A stretch of 64,000 bases of DNA, from positions 10,341,473 through 10,405,472 of the forward strand of contig OW203724.1 of the NCBI GenBank assembly GCA_934045075.1. The letters run 5' to 3'. The notes under the pieces were generated by a model, which made no database searches, was not told where the DNA came from, and saw only the letters and a program-made list of their open reading frames with translations. Below, piece after piece: positions 43,357 to 53,439 of this stretch. Position 1 is the stretch's first letter; each line of letters begins with the position of its first letter. This stretch comes from Yponomeuta sedellus. Taxonomy: Eukaryota; Arthropoda; Insecta; Lepidoptera; Yponomeutidae. The translations under genes were made by a program, and so were the position numbers.

Positions 43357-43554
43357 TGTCTCGCGACGATCGCCACCTTGTACTGGCGTAGCAACGAGGA
43401 GAGCGTGCAAGGCGTGAAGCCGAAGACTTACACGCAGGCGCATGAAGTGACTCTGGAGCACGAGCTCAGCGCAAGCCGAGTGGCTCAGCTCGCCTGTCTC
43501 AGCTGCCTTGTGGCCCTCAGTCAAGCAGTCACGCAGCTACTGCTCTTTATATAG
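43357..43554 (+). CDS. Beat-family Ig protein, last exon
   Basis: Acceptor ATCTCGCCCCCAG; phase 0. It begins CLATIATLYWRSNEES, supplying the second cysteine of Ig domain 2 (KLKCLATI across the junction), and ends with a hydrophobic stretch LACLSCLVALSQAVTQLLLF before TAG at 43,552. That tail fits a GPI-attachment signal or a short membrane anchor, so the product is probably tethered at the surface; cleavage site not assigned. An AATAAA at 43,971 is a possible poly(A) signal but lies beyond a MITE fragment, so the 3' UTR is unsure. Confidence 0.85.
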   Translation, partial: CLATIATLYWRSNEESVQGVKPKTYTQAHEVTLEHELSASRVAQLACLSCLVALSQAVTQLLLFI

Positions 43555-43856
43555 ATTCTCTGGTAGCTTTCAAGGGACCGGTTACCACTCTTCATTTAAT
43601 CTCTGACCGTTCGATGGGACTCTCGTCGTCTTCAGCTTTCATAAACCGGCTACAGCTCTTTATTTAGAATTTTAGACTATGTTCATGACAATAGTTCAGT
43701 ACACTTGATGTATTCACCTTCCGAGAATCTGACTACTGCTGATAATAATATATTTAGATTTTGTCAAATCAAGGTTTAAAAAAAATAGGCTATTCATCCT
43801 TATTTTGACTTTCTGATAGTTTAAAAGGCGATTTGATCAATCAAGCGATTCCAAGT

Positions 43857-43945
43857 AGGGATGTTTCGCATTGTCGGCATGATGCTACTTATTGTAAGGA
43901 AATATCTAAAAGCCGGCATTAGGCGATAGTCGGCATCGCGCTACT
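43857..43945. repeat. MITE-like block, inverted copy of 18,262-18,345
   Basis: 'AGGGATGTTTCGCATTGTCG' and 'GGCGATAGTCGGCATCGCG' match the earlier copy in reverse. Confidence 0.6.
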
Positions 43946-44011
43946 GAATCATTTGATCTCTTTATCTTTTAATAAACTGGCTCTCGCTCTTTATTGAGAA
44001 AGAAACAGTGT

Positions 44012-44232
44012 ACAGTCTGTTAGCTTTTAGAATATACCTCGGCTACTATCGGGTAGAATCGGATGTGTAATAGAAATATCGGAATTAATATGACTTTTAA
44101 CTTTTATAACTTTTCAAAATAGTGAAGGAAAGTTTTATACAGAGCAGGAAGTAGTATTACACTCGTGTGCTTTCGGCGATGACCGAAGCCTACTCTAGAG
44201 ACCGAGGTATATTCTAAAAGCTAATAGTCTGT
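44012..44232. mobile_element. MITE, copy B
   Basis: Ends ACAGTCTGTTAGCTTTTAGA...CCTCGG and CCGAGGTATATTCTAAAAGC...AGTCTGT; ~28-bp TIRs. Same family as 41,269-41,471, lying 3' of the last beat exon. Confidence 0.75.
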
Positions 44233-44566
44233 AATTTTATATTAAAACTTGAATTCATTTACAGAAAAATAGAAGCATGTATCAAGCTTACCAAAAAAAA
44301 TAACTAAATGTTGTTACTTACCTACCTATCCCAAAGAAAGTTCATCTACAGAAAAATACAAGCATTATATAAAGCTTAGCAAAAAAATAACTAAATGTGG
44401 TATTTTACCTTCCTTTCAGCCCAAAAGTGTTAATCGAGTAGTTATTTATATCAAATGGACGTTTAAATAATTCGTAATGTTGAATCTTAATAGTTTAAGG
44501 TTAGATAGACAATGACAAGCATACCGAAGGCCATTATCTGTAACACCCAATCATGTTTGCTTTACC

Positions 44567-44827
44567 TATTACACGGTTAATTTTTTTTCAATATTGCTTC
44601 AATGGCATTGAAACGTTATAGCGCAATTTCATTGAAAGCTAAAATTCGACGAACGTTTTCAATGCGATTGACGCGCAAGACTACTTTGTAAATAGGTAAA
44701 GTCGTTTAATGCTTTTCAGTGGAATTGCTTCAATTTGGTTGAATCGTGTAAATAGGTAAAGTTTTTCAATGTTTAATGTCCGATGCCTTTCAATGGCATT
44801 GCTTCAATTTGATTGAACCGTGTAATA
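44567..44827. mobile_element. MITE with TATTACACGGTTAA ends and internal repeats
   Basis: Left end TATTACACGGTTAA and right end TTGAACCGTGTAATA are inverted. The interior repeats the core TTCAATGGCATTGCTTCAAT and the phrase GTAAATAGGTAAAGT. Confidence 0.6.
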
Positions 44828-44829
44828 CG

Positions 44830-45575
44830 AAGATTTTAAAAGAAGTAGAGTCTAGGTAGAATCAAAACATATCACGTACCTCTACTACACTTTGTTTTGC
44901 TAACATTGAAACTTAATACGTGGTTATAAGAGCAAAATTGACCGTTTAAAATTGTTTCATTGATAAGAAGAGGCGATTACATAGTAAAATAAATATTTCT
45001 TTCCGCTAAAGCACGTGAAATCGTGTTGGTTGACCCGGTGGTGTTCATTTTTAGGGTTCAATAATATTCCGTTAGCAAGGAACACTTATAGTTTCGCCAT
45101 ATCCATCCGCCTGTATGTCTGTCGGTCTGTCCGCGGCTTAGCTCAGAAACGATTGGTAAGAAAAAGCTGAAATATTGCATAGATATACAAACATATTATT
45201 TACGTCGAGCATAGGAAATTAAAACATATAAAAAAAACTGTATTTATGGTGCCTCCCCTCTATTATGGTGGAGATCTACACAAAAATTGGGGTGATCTAC
45301 ACCTAAATTAGGGATGCATTTTTTTTGTTTCTCGCTAACACCATGTGTTGTATCGTTTGGGTTATCATTGGATTCCTCGTTCAAACCAGTAGCGCATTAT
45401 TATAATAAACTTAAGATTTAGATTTCTTATGGTCTTATTGCACTGCGCGAGCAAATAGCTAGGACAAAAGTAGGCATTTTTGAAATTACAAAAATGCACA
45501 TCTAATTAATCAAATTTTGACGACCGACGACACTTTTGCATTCGAATAATAATTTTGGTACATATTTTAATCTAG
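44830..45575. other. Intergenic with one dispersed repeat
   Basis: 45,050-45,210 holds the 'GTCTGTCCGCGGCTTAGCTC' repeat related to 23,170 and 12,310. No gene. Confidence 0.35.
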
Positions 45576-45599
45576 TGTGTCCAACTCTATATATATATA

Positions 45600-47744
45600 T
45601 ATATATATTAAATTCAACCCCTAAGGGGGGCGAAAAGGGTTGCCAAAATTTGTATGGGAGTTATAAATAATGTTGTCTTATTTTCTTGAAACTTAAAATA
45701 CATGCTCTTCAACACAATTGATTGAACCCGTATTTCACCGTTTTTTCTAAATTTAACCCTCAAGGGAGTAAACGGGGTTGCAAAATTTTGTTCTCCTGAG
45801 TGACTCACTCATCAACGCCCAGCCCGAGCCTTTGGACCTAGGAAGCTATAATTTTGCACAAAAAGTCTGTATACAATGTAGGTAAGGAATAAAACAGAAC
45901 TTTTTGAATTTCAACCCCTAAAGGGGCGAAAAGTGTTGCCTAAAATATGTATGAGAAGTATAAAGAGTGCTGTCTAATTTTCTTGAAACTTAAAATAAAT
46001 GCTCTTCAACACAATATTGATTGTATACGTGTTTCGCCGTTTTTTCTAAATTTGACCCACAAGGGAGTGAAAGAGGTTGCAAAATTTTGTTTCTTGAATC
46101 TTTTCCAAAATTGGACCTAGGAAGCTGAAATTTTGCGCAGAGCGTCTATATATAATGTAGACACGAAATGAGACCAGATTTTTTAAAATTCAACCCCTAA
46201 TGGGGCGAAAGGGGTAGTCAAAATTTGTGTGGGAAGTATAAAGCATGTTGACTAATTTTCTTGAAACTTAAAATAAATACTCTTCGACACAATTGACTGT
46301 ATACGTGTTTTTCCGTTTTTTCTAAATTTAACTCTTAAGGCAGGAAAGAGGCTGCAAAATTTAGTTCCTTGAATCTTTTCCAAAATTGAACCTAGGGAGC
46401 TGAAATTTTGCACAGAGGGTCTATATATAATGTTGACAAAGAATAAGACCGTTTTTTTTATTCAACCCCTAAGGGGGCAAAAAGGGCAGCCAAAAGTTTT
46501 GTTGGAAGTATAAAGAATGTTGTATTTTCTTGAAACTGAAAATAAATGCTCTTCAACACAATTGATTGAACACGTGTTTCGCCGTTTTTTCTAAATTAAC
46601 CGTTAAGGCAGTGAAAGAGGTTATAAATTTTGTTCCTTGAATCTTTTCCAAAATTGGACCTAGGAAGCCGAAATTTTGCACAGAGGGTCTATATATAATA
46701 TAGACAAGAAATAAGACCCGGGTTTTTGGAATTCAACCCCTAAGGGGGCGAAAAGGGTTGCCGAAATTTGTACGGGAGGTATAAAAAAAGTTGTCAAATT
46801 TTCTTGAAACTTACAATAAATGCTCTTCAACACAATATTGATTGTATACGTGTTTCGCCGTTTTTTCTAAATTTGACCCACAAGGGAGTGAAAGAGGTTG
46901 CAAAATTTTGTTCCTTGAATCTTTTATAAAATTGGACCAAGGAAGCTAAAACTTTGCACAGAGGGTCTATGTATAAAGTAGACAAGAAGAGAGATCGTTT
47001 TTTTTTTTAAATTCAGCCCCTAAGGAGGCGAAAATGGTAGCCAAAACTTGTGTGGGAAGTATAAAGAATGATGACAAATTTTCTTGAAACTTAAAATAAA
47101 TACTCCTCAACACAATTGATTGTATACGTGTTTCGCCGTTTTTTTCTAAATTTAACTCTTAAGGCAGGAAAGAGGCTGCAAAATTTAGTTCCTTGAATCT
47201 TTTCCAAAATTGAACCTAGGGAGCTGAAATTTTGCACAGAGGGTCTATATATAATGTTGACAAAGAATAAGACCGTTTTTTTTATTCAACCCCTAAGGGG
47301 GCAAAAAGGGCAGCCAAAAGTTTTGTTGGAAGTATAAAGAATGTTGTATTTTCTTGAAACTGAAAATAAATGCTCTTCAACACAATTGATTGAACACGTG
47401 TTTCGCCGTTTTTTCTAAATTAACCGTTAAGGCAGTGAAAGAGGTTATAAATTTTGTTCCTTGAATCTTTTCCAAAATTGGACCTAGGAAGCCGAAATTT
47501 TGCACAGAGGGTCTATATATAATATAGACAAGAAATAAGACCCGGGTTTTTGGAATTCAACCCCTAAGGGGGCGAAAAGGGTTGCCGAAATTTGTACGGG
47601 AGGTATAAAAAAAGTTGTCAAATTTTCTTGAAACTTACAATAAATGCTCTTCAACACAATTGATTGAACACGTGTTTTGCCGTTTTTCTAAATTTAACCC
47701 TTAAGGGAGTGAACGGGGTTGCAAAAACGTCAACGCCTACAAAA
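45600..47744 (+). repeat. Helitron-like tandem array, ~8 units of ~275 bp with a 3-unit higher-order duplication
   Basis: The block TTCAACCCCTAAGGG recurs at about 45,612, 45,910, 46,190, 46,462, 46,732, 47,012, 47,285 and 47,556. Each unit also has 'CTTGAAACTTAAAATAAATG', 'CACGTGTTTCGCCGTTTTTT' and 'GAATCTTTTCCAAAATTG'. The stretch from about 46,330 is nearly identical to that from about 47,154, a shift of 824 bp equal to three units, so part of the array was duplicated recently. Units correspond to the body of the single element at 6,743-7,090. Confidence 0.8.
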
Positions 47745-48641
47745 GGTAATATTACCCAACAACATCCAAGGATACAAGGTCAAGTAATAAAAACGAATTG
47801 CTAACGATATTACCTGATTGAATGGCTTCTATGACGACTACAAACTATTATTTTTCCGTCAGCCTATATATGGAGTGAATATTGTCTAATTTTCTTAAAA
47901 CTTAAAATAAATACGCTTCAACACCTTGAACCCGTGTTTCACCGTTTTTTCTAAATTTAACCCTTAAGGGTGTGAAAGGGGTTGCAAAATTTCGTTCTTT
48001 GAATCTTTTCCAAAATTAATTTTCTTTTTTCTTATTATTATTATTATTAATACTTTATTGCACCATAAAAATTGTACAATGCGGCGAACTTAATGCCATA
48101 AGCATTTTCTACCAGTCAACCGCAGGAGGTAGAAAGAAAACTTAGCAGGCGTGCAAAAAAAAAAAAAGGAAAAAGACAACCTTCCACATTATTATATACT
48201 TACACATATAATACACTAAACGTATATATTAAAATAATAGTATATAAATAATAAATAAATATATATATATATATATATACATACTCATCACATTACATAT
48301 AAATATATATATACATAAACATTACTATAAAATACATATGATATGATATCTTATTTTGCGCAAACGCCACTAGATGGCGGGCACTTCATTCTACATCACG
48401 GTATGGTTGTGTTTAACTTCACTCCATATAGAGTGACGGAAAAAGAGTAGTTTGTCGTCGTCATAGAAGCCATTCAATCATGTATTATCGTTAGCAAGTA
48501 GTTGTTACTTGACCGTGTATTTTAAAAACCTATTTAGAGGCTAAAAATTCCACTCATGCCGGGATTCGAACCCGCGACCTCTGGCTATCCGTGCCAGAGG
48601 TCGCGGGCGTGTATTCTTGGATGTTGTTGGGTAATATTACC
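47745..48641. mobile_element. Inverted-repeat element inside the Helitron-like array
   Basis: Starts GGTAATATTACCCAACAACA and ends TGTTGTTGGGTAATATTACC; ~135-bp inverted arms including GAATGGCTTCTATGACGACT. The inverted symmetry extends outward into Helitron-like sequence (GGGGTTGCAAAAACGT on both sides). AT-rich interior with TATA repeats and a retroposon 3' fragment at 48,040-48,120. No transposase. Confidence 0.65.
48522..48607. mobile_element. tRNA-core fold-back insertion, 86 bp, with 8-bp TSD
   Basis: The fixed internal terminus (TTAAAAACCTATTTAGAGGC) is on the left; the unit is read in reverse to GTGCC, then turns into CCAGAGGTCGCGGG and stops. CGTGTATT flanks it at 48,514-48,521 and 48,608-48,615. 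The opposite arm of the host element near 47,770 gives the uninterrupted site. The usual 3'-end terminus is missing here. Confidence 0.7.
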
Positions 48642-48975
48642 TTTTGTATGCGTGGACGTTTTTGCAACCCCGTTCACTCCCTTAAGGGTTAAATTTAGAA
48701 AAACGGGAAAACACGTGTTTAATCAATTGTATTGAAGAGCATTTATCTTAAGTTTCAAGAAAATTTTACAATATTCTTTATAATTCCCATACAAATTTTG
48801 GCAACCCTTTTCGACACTTAGGGGTTGAACTTAAAAAAATCCGGTACCATTCCTTGCCTACATTATATAAAGACTCTCTGTGCAAAATTTCAGCTTCCTA
48901 GGTCCAACGGCTTGGGCTGGGCGTTGATGAGTGAGTCAGTCAGTCAGTCAGGACTTTGAATTTTATATATTAGCA
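48642..48975 (-). mobile_element. Helitron-like unit, inverted arm
   Basis: Minus-strand copy of the Helitron-like 5' end (GACTGACTGACTCACTCATC, CAACGCCCAGCCC) through the CCTTAAGGGAG block, facing the plus-strand array across 47,745-48,641. Confidence 0.7.
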
Positions 48976-49275
48976 CCCGAGGGAAGAACATCTAATGTGG
49001 TATATAACGAAGTACTATGAATTATTATAATCACAACTAACCCCCTGTCAATAAGAACAAAGTAATCATACCCTCAGTTTTTGGATTTGCAGCCCACCCT
49101 TAGCGCGTCTCAGCGCTTGAGACATTTCGTCCTTTTTTAAAGAATGTTTAATCGACACAGTTCATTTTCAATAATTAACAAAAATCTATGGTTCTTCTGC
49201 GATTTGTCGCAGATTCAGATAATTTATCAGAACAAAATCGTCTGCATCTTTTATTGAAGCTTGTTGAACAACTAA

Positions 49276-49309
49276 AGTCCACGAGGACGGAGTCGCGGGT
49301 AAAAGCTAG
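49276..49309 (+). mobile_element. Helitron-like 3' terminus
   Basis: GTCCACGAGGACGGAGTCGC then GGGTAAAAGCTAG and T: hairpin plus CTAG end, as at 7,050-7,090. Confidence 0.6.
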
Positions 49310-49386
49310 TAACGATATAGGTATCATTTGGACACATTTACGATTGTTTTTTTGCTGCAGCGAAGATAAAAAACTTACTTTTTAGA

Positions 49387-49699
49387 TTTAAAAACCTATT
49401 TAGAGGCTAAAAGTTTCACCCATGCCGGGATTCGAACCCGCAACCTCTGGCTATCCGTACCAGCGCTCTACCAATTGAGCCAATGGGCGACTCACGGCAT
49501 CAGTGAAATTTCGAACCTCTTTACAATATTCTCTGTGTTACGTACTGGCAGTGACATCTGACTTAAGCAAATTGCATTACTTACAGCCCCGACCACCTAC
49601 TTTGCAGTTAGGTTTAACATCGGAACGATATCACTGTACCCACATGATTACATGATTTCCTTAGCACGGGTTAGTGCATTAAAAATAAAAATAGTGTAA
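49387..49699. mobile_element. tRNA-core fold-back repeat, 313 bp, with 12-bp TSD
   Basis: TTACTTTTTAGA flanks it exactly at 49,375-49,386 and 49,700-49,711. A full unit reads in reverse from the fixed internal terminus through B and A boxes and the body to CCCACATGATTACATG, then turns and ends with the forward 3' end (TTAGCACGGGTTAGTGCATT ... AAAATAGTGTAA). It is the clearest single-copy example and has intact A and B boxes. Confidence 0.85.
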
Positions 49700-49769
49700 T
49701 TACTTTTTAGACGTTAAATTATAGCCTATTACAGAGTAAAATGTATTTTAAAACACATTTTTTAGGTGT

Positions 49770-49950
49770 ATGGTTGGAGAAACTAACCTTAAAAGGAAAA
49801 CTATCACAGATAAGTGGGCGTTAACGAGTAATAGGTGACAAACTTATAAAAGGGGAACTTCGTTCAAATTCCATTGAAAATTACTTTTATGAAGTTTTTA
49901 GTTCTTTAGAGCAGGTAAAAACCACTAATTCTCGGAACCCTACAGTGCTT
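49770..49950 (-). repeat. GGTTCCGTAG repeat, inverted copy
   Basis: 'GTTAACGAGTAATAGG' and 'TCTCGGAACCCTACAG' are reverse complements of blocks at 11,640 and 21,765. Confidence 0.55.
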
Positions 49951-49959
49951 GTGGCCCGA

Positions 49960-50615
49960 TCGCACTTGGCCGATTTTTGATAAAAGCTTCAGCGTTTTAC
50001 TCAACTCTTAATGACAAAAAATAAATAAAAAAATTGTTCACTGTGACTCAATATTTTTTTTATATCCATTATGGGAATGTCCGCGAAAGTGTTAAGGATC
50101 TTTGACTTTGAGTTGTGGATCGTTAGTGAAATATGTGCTAGCATGTTGACTCAATGTAGGTGAGCCCTATACAATAGGAAAAGCTATTATTCTATGCGAC
50201 TGAAAACGAAACCTTTTTTCCGCTTATCTATCCAATAAGAAAGGAGTGATGGAGGAAAGACTTTAAGAAAATAAATTATAGGATAATGTAACAGTACAGT
50301 AAGATAACAGTTATCTGGACCCAAAAAGGGAAGCGAAAAATAGCGTAATTTTAATATTATTACTGGAATTCATCTAAAGAAGCAAGCTATATAAAGCTTA
50401 CAAAAAATAGCTTAATGTTGTTACTTACCTACTTGTCATCCCAAAGAAACTGTTAACCAAGTAGTTACCAAAGTGACCGTTAAAATTATTCGTTAATGTT
50501 GAGTCTGTTTATAATTTGAAGTTTAATAAGCAACGACAAGCACCCACTTATGTTCCTTTATAACTAGGTAAGTATAAGTTTTTAGCCAAATTCTACAGAA
50601 CTTATTAACATTTTA
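49960..50615. other. Intergenic, nothing recognised
   Basis: No ORF, TIR or tandem repeat recognised. Confidence 0.3.
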
Positions 50616-50621
50616 GTGTTT

Positions 50622-50802
50622 TTTATAAAAACACGATTCCTCTAAGACACTCCCAAAATGCACTTTATACAGTGTGTGGTAAAAGGAAGGACTTGACCTG
50701 ACGTTGAAAATAATAATGGTTTTCTATTGTTATTTTCAAAGTCAGGACTGAGGAGGTCAGACTGCATTCGCAAATTGTTTTAAGGAATCGTGTTTTTATA
50801 AA
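50622..50802. mobile_element. 181-bp MITE with 20-bp perfect TIR and nested inner palindrome
   Basis: TTTATAAAAACACGATTCCT and AGGAATCGTGTTTTTATAAA are exact inverses. Inside, CCTGACGTTGAAAATAA and TTATTTTCAAAGTCAGG form a second hairpin (about 50,698-50,746). Confidence 0.75.
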
Positions 50803-50804
50803 TA

Positions 50805-52085
50805 ACACAGGCAGGACCAAAATATATCACGCTTCTCTCTACACTTTGGTTGGCTGGTATACATTCCTGATATCGAGAGCTTCATAAAGCCTGCAGTGCT
50901 AATCAAATCACAGATAGAGAAATACACATGAATACGGTCAAAGATATGAGTCGTAACTAGTTTTGCTTTTACGTATGATGAGCTAGTCAGTGATTTCGTT
51001 TATAAGTGAGTCTTGGTCTTGGAGACGAGCTTTTCTTGCCTTTCCTTGGTCATCGGATTAAATTTTGTATCACTTTGTATCAATGAATTAATATTTATTT
51101 CTGTCCTAAGTACTTTTCTTCACACAGGACTAAGTAAACCCTTATTTGTGAACTTACATACTTTAGTTGTTGCTTGTTGTTTAAAATAAGATTAATTATA
51201 GGTACATAAGACAATCTGTGGGAGTTATAACATGTAATAAGTAGCTCAATTTAAAAATACGAAAATAAACGATATGATCGACAACGAATTCCTTTTATTT
51301 GAGATATACCTACCACCCCAAAAAAAGTCTTACACCTGTTCGACGCACGCTTCATTTCTACCTACAGAAATAGCATGTTACATTCTTTTGTTTTACTCAC
51401 TCAGTGTATAAACCTCCGAATATACCTCCTAAGACTGACCGTCAGAAAAACAATAGAAATAAAGTAGTTTTCTACGTCAGGATTTACGAGAATAGTTGAT
51501 GAGTCCCGATTTTGTAGATAGAACAGTCGACAGCACATCAATCTTTACACGCGTCTACTCTATTCAGTTACCTTACGGTTGATATCGCAAACAAAAATGT
51601 AATGATTGACCTGCTTTCCACTTTAAAGCCAGATGAAAAATTAATTTCGCTCTCTGTGGTAAGTATATTTTATCTACACCCTGGATTCTTTAGTGGTCAG
51701 AAGTCGCAATCGGTAGGAAAATATTTAAGTGTCAGCTTTAGTAGCCATTCTCTTTTTAGGAAAACTAAAGTAAAATGTTACTTAAGAAAGGACAATCTCG
51801 ATAATATTTCATTTTATTAAAATTTTATGAGAACTTCGTATACCGACTATTGCGCCTTACGAAATTGTATTAAAATGGAGCGTATTACAAAAAAAAAGTT
51901 TTACGTTTACCTGCAGTCCCCAAATTAGGCTGACACAGTTCCATTTTGTTGTTATTTCTAAACATCCAGGACATTTATAAAATATTACTGTGCACATAGT
52001 TTATACATACGAGTTTATCGTAGACTAATATTAATAAATTTGAATTTTTATGTATAAGTAGGTATATATTTTCTACGAAAGAAAA
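50805..52085. other. Intergenic with half MITE
   Basis: 51,525-51,590 is a half copy of the 36,071 MITE (ACAGTCGACAGCACATCAAT). Nothing else recognised. Confidence 0.35.
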
Positions 52086-52086
52086 A

Positions 52087-52285
52087 ATCTTTCATTCTTT
52101 TAATAAATTCAGAATAATTTGGGCTATTATAAATAAGGAAACCGGTAAATCCAAATCAGGAAATCGCGAACTTTCACTTAAAATAGATGATAAATTAACA
52201 ACCTCAAACTAAGACAATGCAACGGCTTTTGAACAGTTCTTTACAAATATTCCAATTGACAACATTTCAAAATTGGATAGAGCGA
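52087..52285 (+). pseudogene. LINE ORF2 fragment (region before RT domain)
   Basis: Reads IIWAIINKETGKSKSGNREL, SLKIDDKLTTSN, a TAA stop, then DNATAFEQFFTNIPIDNISK. This resembles the KxxWxxIxxETGK...FNxFFxNI linker before the RT in Jockey/RTE-like ORF2. Short, with a stop. Confidence 0.5.
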
Positions 52286-52453
52286 AAAAAACAATTTTGA
52301 GATTTGGCTTTGCACGTAAAAATTTATTTCAGTTTTTTCTGTGTTTGCATTTCCGAGAAAATGGTAAAAACACAAAATTACGCTGATGACGTCACACCAT
52401 GGCTCTCAGTGAACATGCCTGTGCCACGATAAAAAAAAAGTCAATTTCAAGAT

Positions 52454-52663
52454 TTAAAAACCTATTTAGAGGCTAAAACTTTCACCCATGCCGGGATTCG
52501 AACCCGCAACCTCTGGCTATCCGTGCCAGCGCTCTACCAATTGAGCCAATGGGCGACTCACGGCATCAGTGAAATTTCGAACCTCTTTACACTATTCTGC
52601 TGCCTGTGCGTAATACATAGAATAGTGTAAAGAGGTTCGAAATTAAAAATAAAAATAGTATAA
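52454..52663. mobile_element. tRNA-core fold-back repeat, 210 bp, with 13-bp TSD
   Basis: TCAATTTCAAGAT occurs exactly at 52,441-52,453 and 52,664-52,676. The unit reads in reverse from the fixed internal terminus through B and A boxes to CTTTACACTATTC, turns, and ends in the forward direction with AAAATAAAAATAGTATAA. Middle parts of the unit are missing on the forward arm. Confidence 0.85.
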
Positions 52664-52679
52664 TCAATTTCAAGATCTA

Positions 52680-53010
52680 ACCTAAAAAAATACTTTGTGT
52701 GTATTTAGTAATTTTTCGATACGAAATGATGGGCGATTATGTGACAACTTGGAAACCAATGAAACTGCAGTATTGCTTCGTGAACAGATTGAACAAAATT
52801 GAGTAGAGAGAAATAAATTTAACACTACACAAAGTTTGTTTACGTTACGCAAGGCAAGCCACACAACATAAGTATCAGGGTTACCATACAAAAGTAACAA
52901 ACTGGCAGCAAAAACACTCCGAACGCAGATAAAGGCTTTGCCAAAACAAAGTGCATTTAAAAAAAAGGAGCAACTACATACATAAGGGATGATGAATTGA
53001 ACTAAGCTGA
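52680..53010 (+). pseudogene. LINE ORF2 C-terminal remnant
   Basis: Short plus-strand stretches read like the end of a Jockey-type ORF2 (RYARQATQHKYQGYHTKV, then IKALPKQSAFKKKEQLHT) in shifting frames. It may belong with the fragment at 52,087. Confidence 0.35.
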
Positions 53011-53282
53011 TTTAATTGTATAAAAGAAAAAGATATTTGCAGATGTTAAAAAAATACAGAAACTGTTTTTTAACATGGCCCTGGCAATACTAAAATGACA
53101 TTTGTTTGTAACTATGTTTTTTTAGGATATTAGGCAAAGTAAAAATATTTTAAACTTTAAAAAATATAAGAAAAGGTGAGTGTTTCAGAAAATAAAAAAT
53201 ATGGGTCGTTTTATTTTGTATCTAGTTTCCTTTAAGACAATAAAAAATGTTTGCTAAAAAAATGAAATGTTTCATTGTCCAT

Positions 53283-53430
53283 CACCTCACCTCACCTCAC
53301 CCCACCCCACCCCACCCCGATATGACAAACATGTAAACATACAAGACCTGGGTGTTTTTTGTCCCTTGCCGGGGTTCGAACCCGGGACCTCTCGCATAGT
53401 AGTCAGAAGCGCTACCGCTTGTATGTAAAT
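53283..53430 (-). repeat. tRNA-derived SINE head with CCTCA/CCCCA repeats
   Basis: Minus strand: AAGCGGTAGCGCTTCTGACT and a perfect B box (GGGTTCGAACCCCGG), then a body like 1,988-2,250. Pentamer repeats CCTCA x3-4 and CCCCA x4 sit at 53,283-53,320. Confidence 0.6.
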
Positions 53431-53439
53431 GTTATGTTA

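Noticed and set aside
45600..47744. CRISPR-like array
   Set aside because: Units are ~275 bp, contiguous without unique spacers, and match a Helitron-like element in an animal genome.
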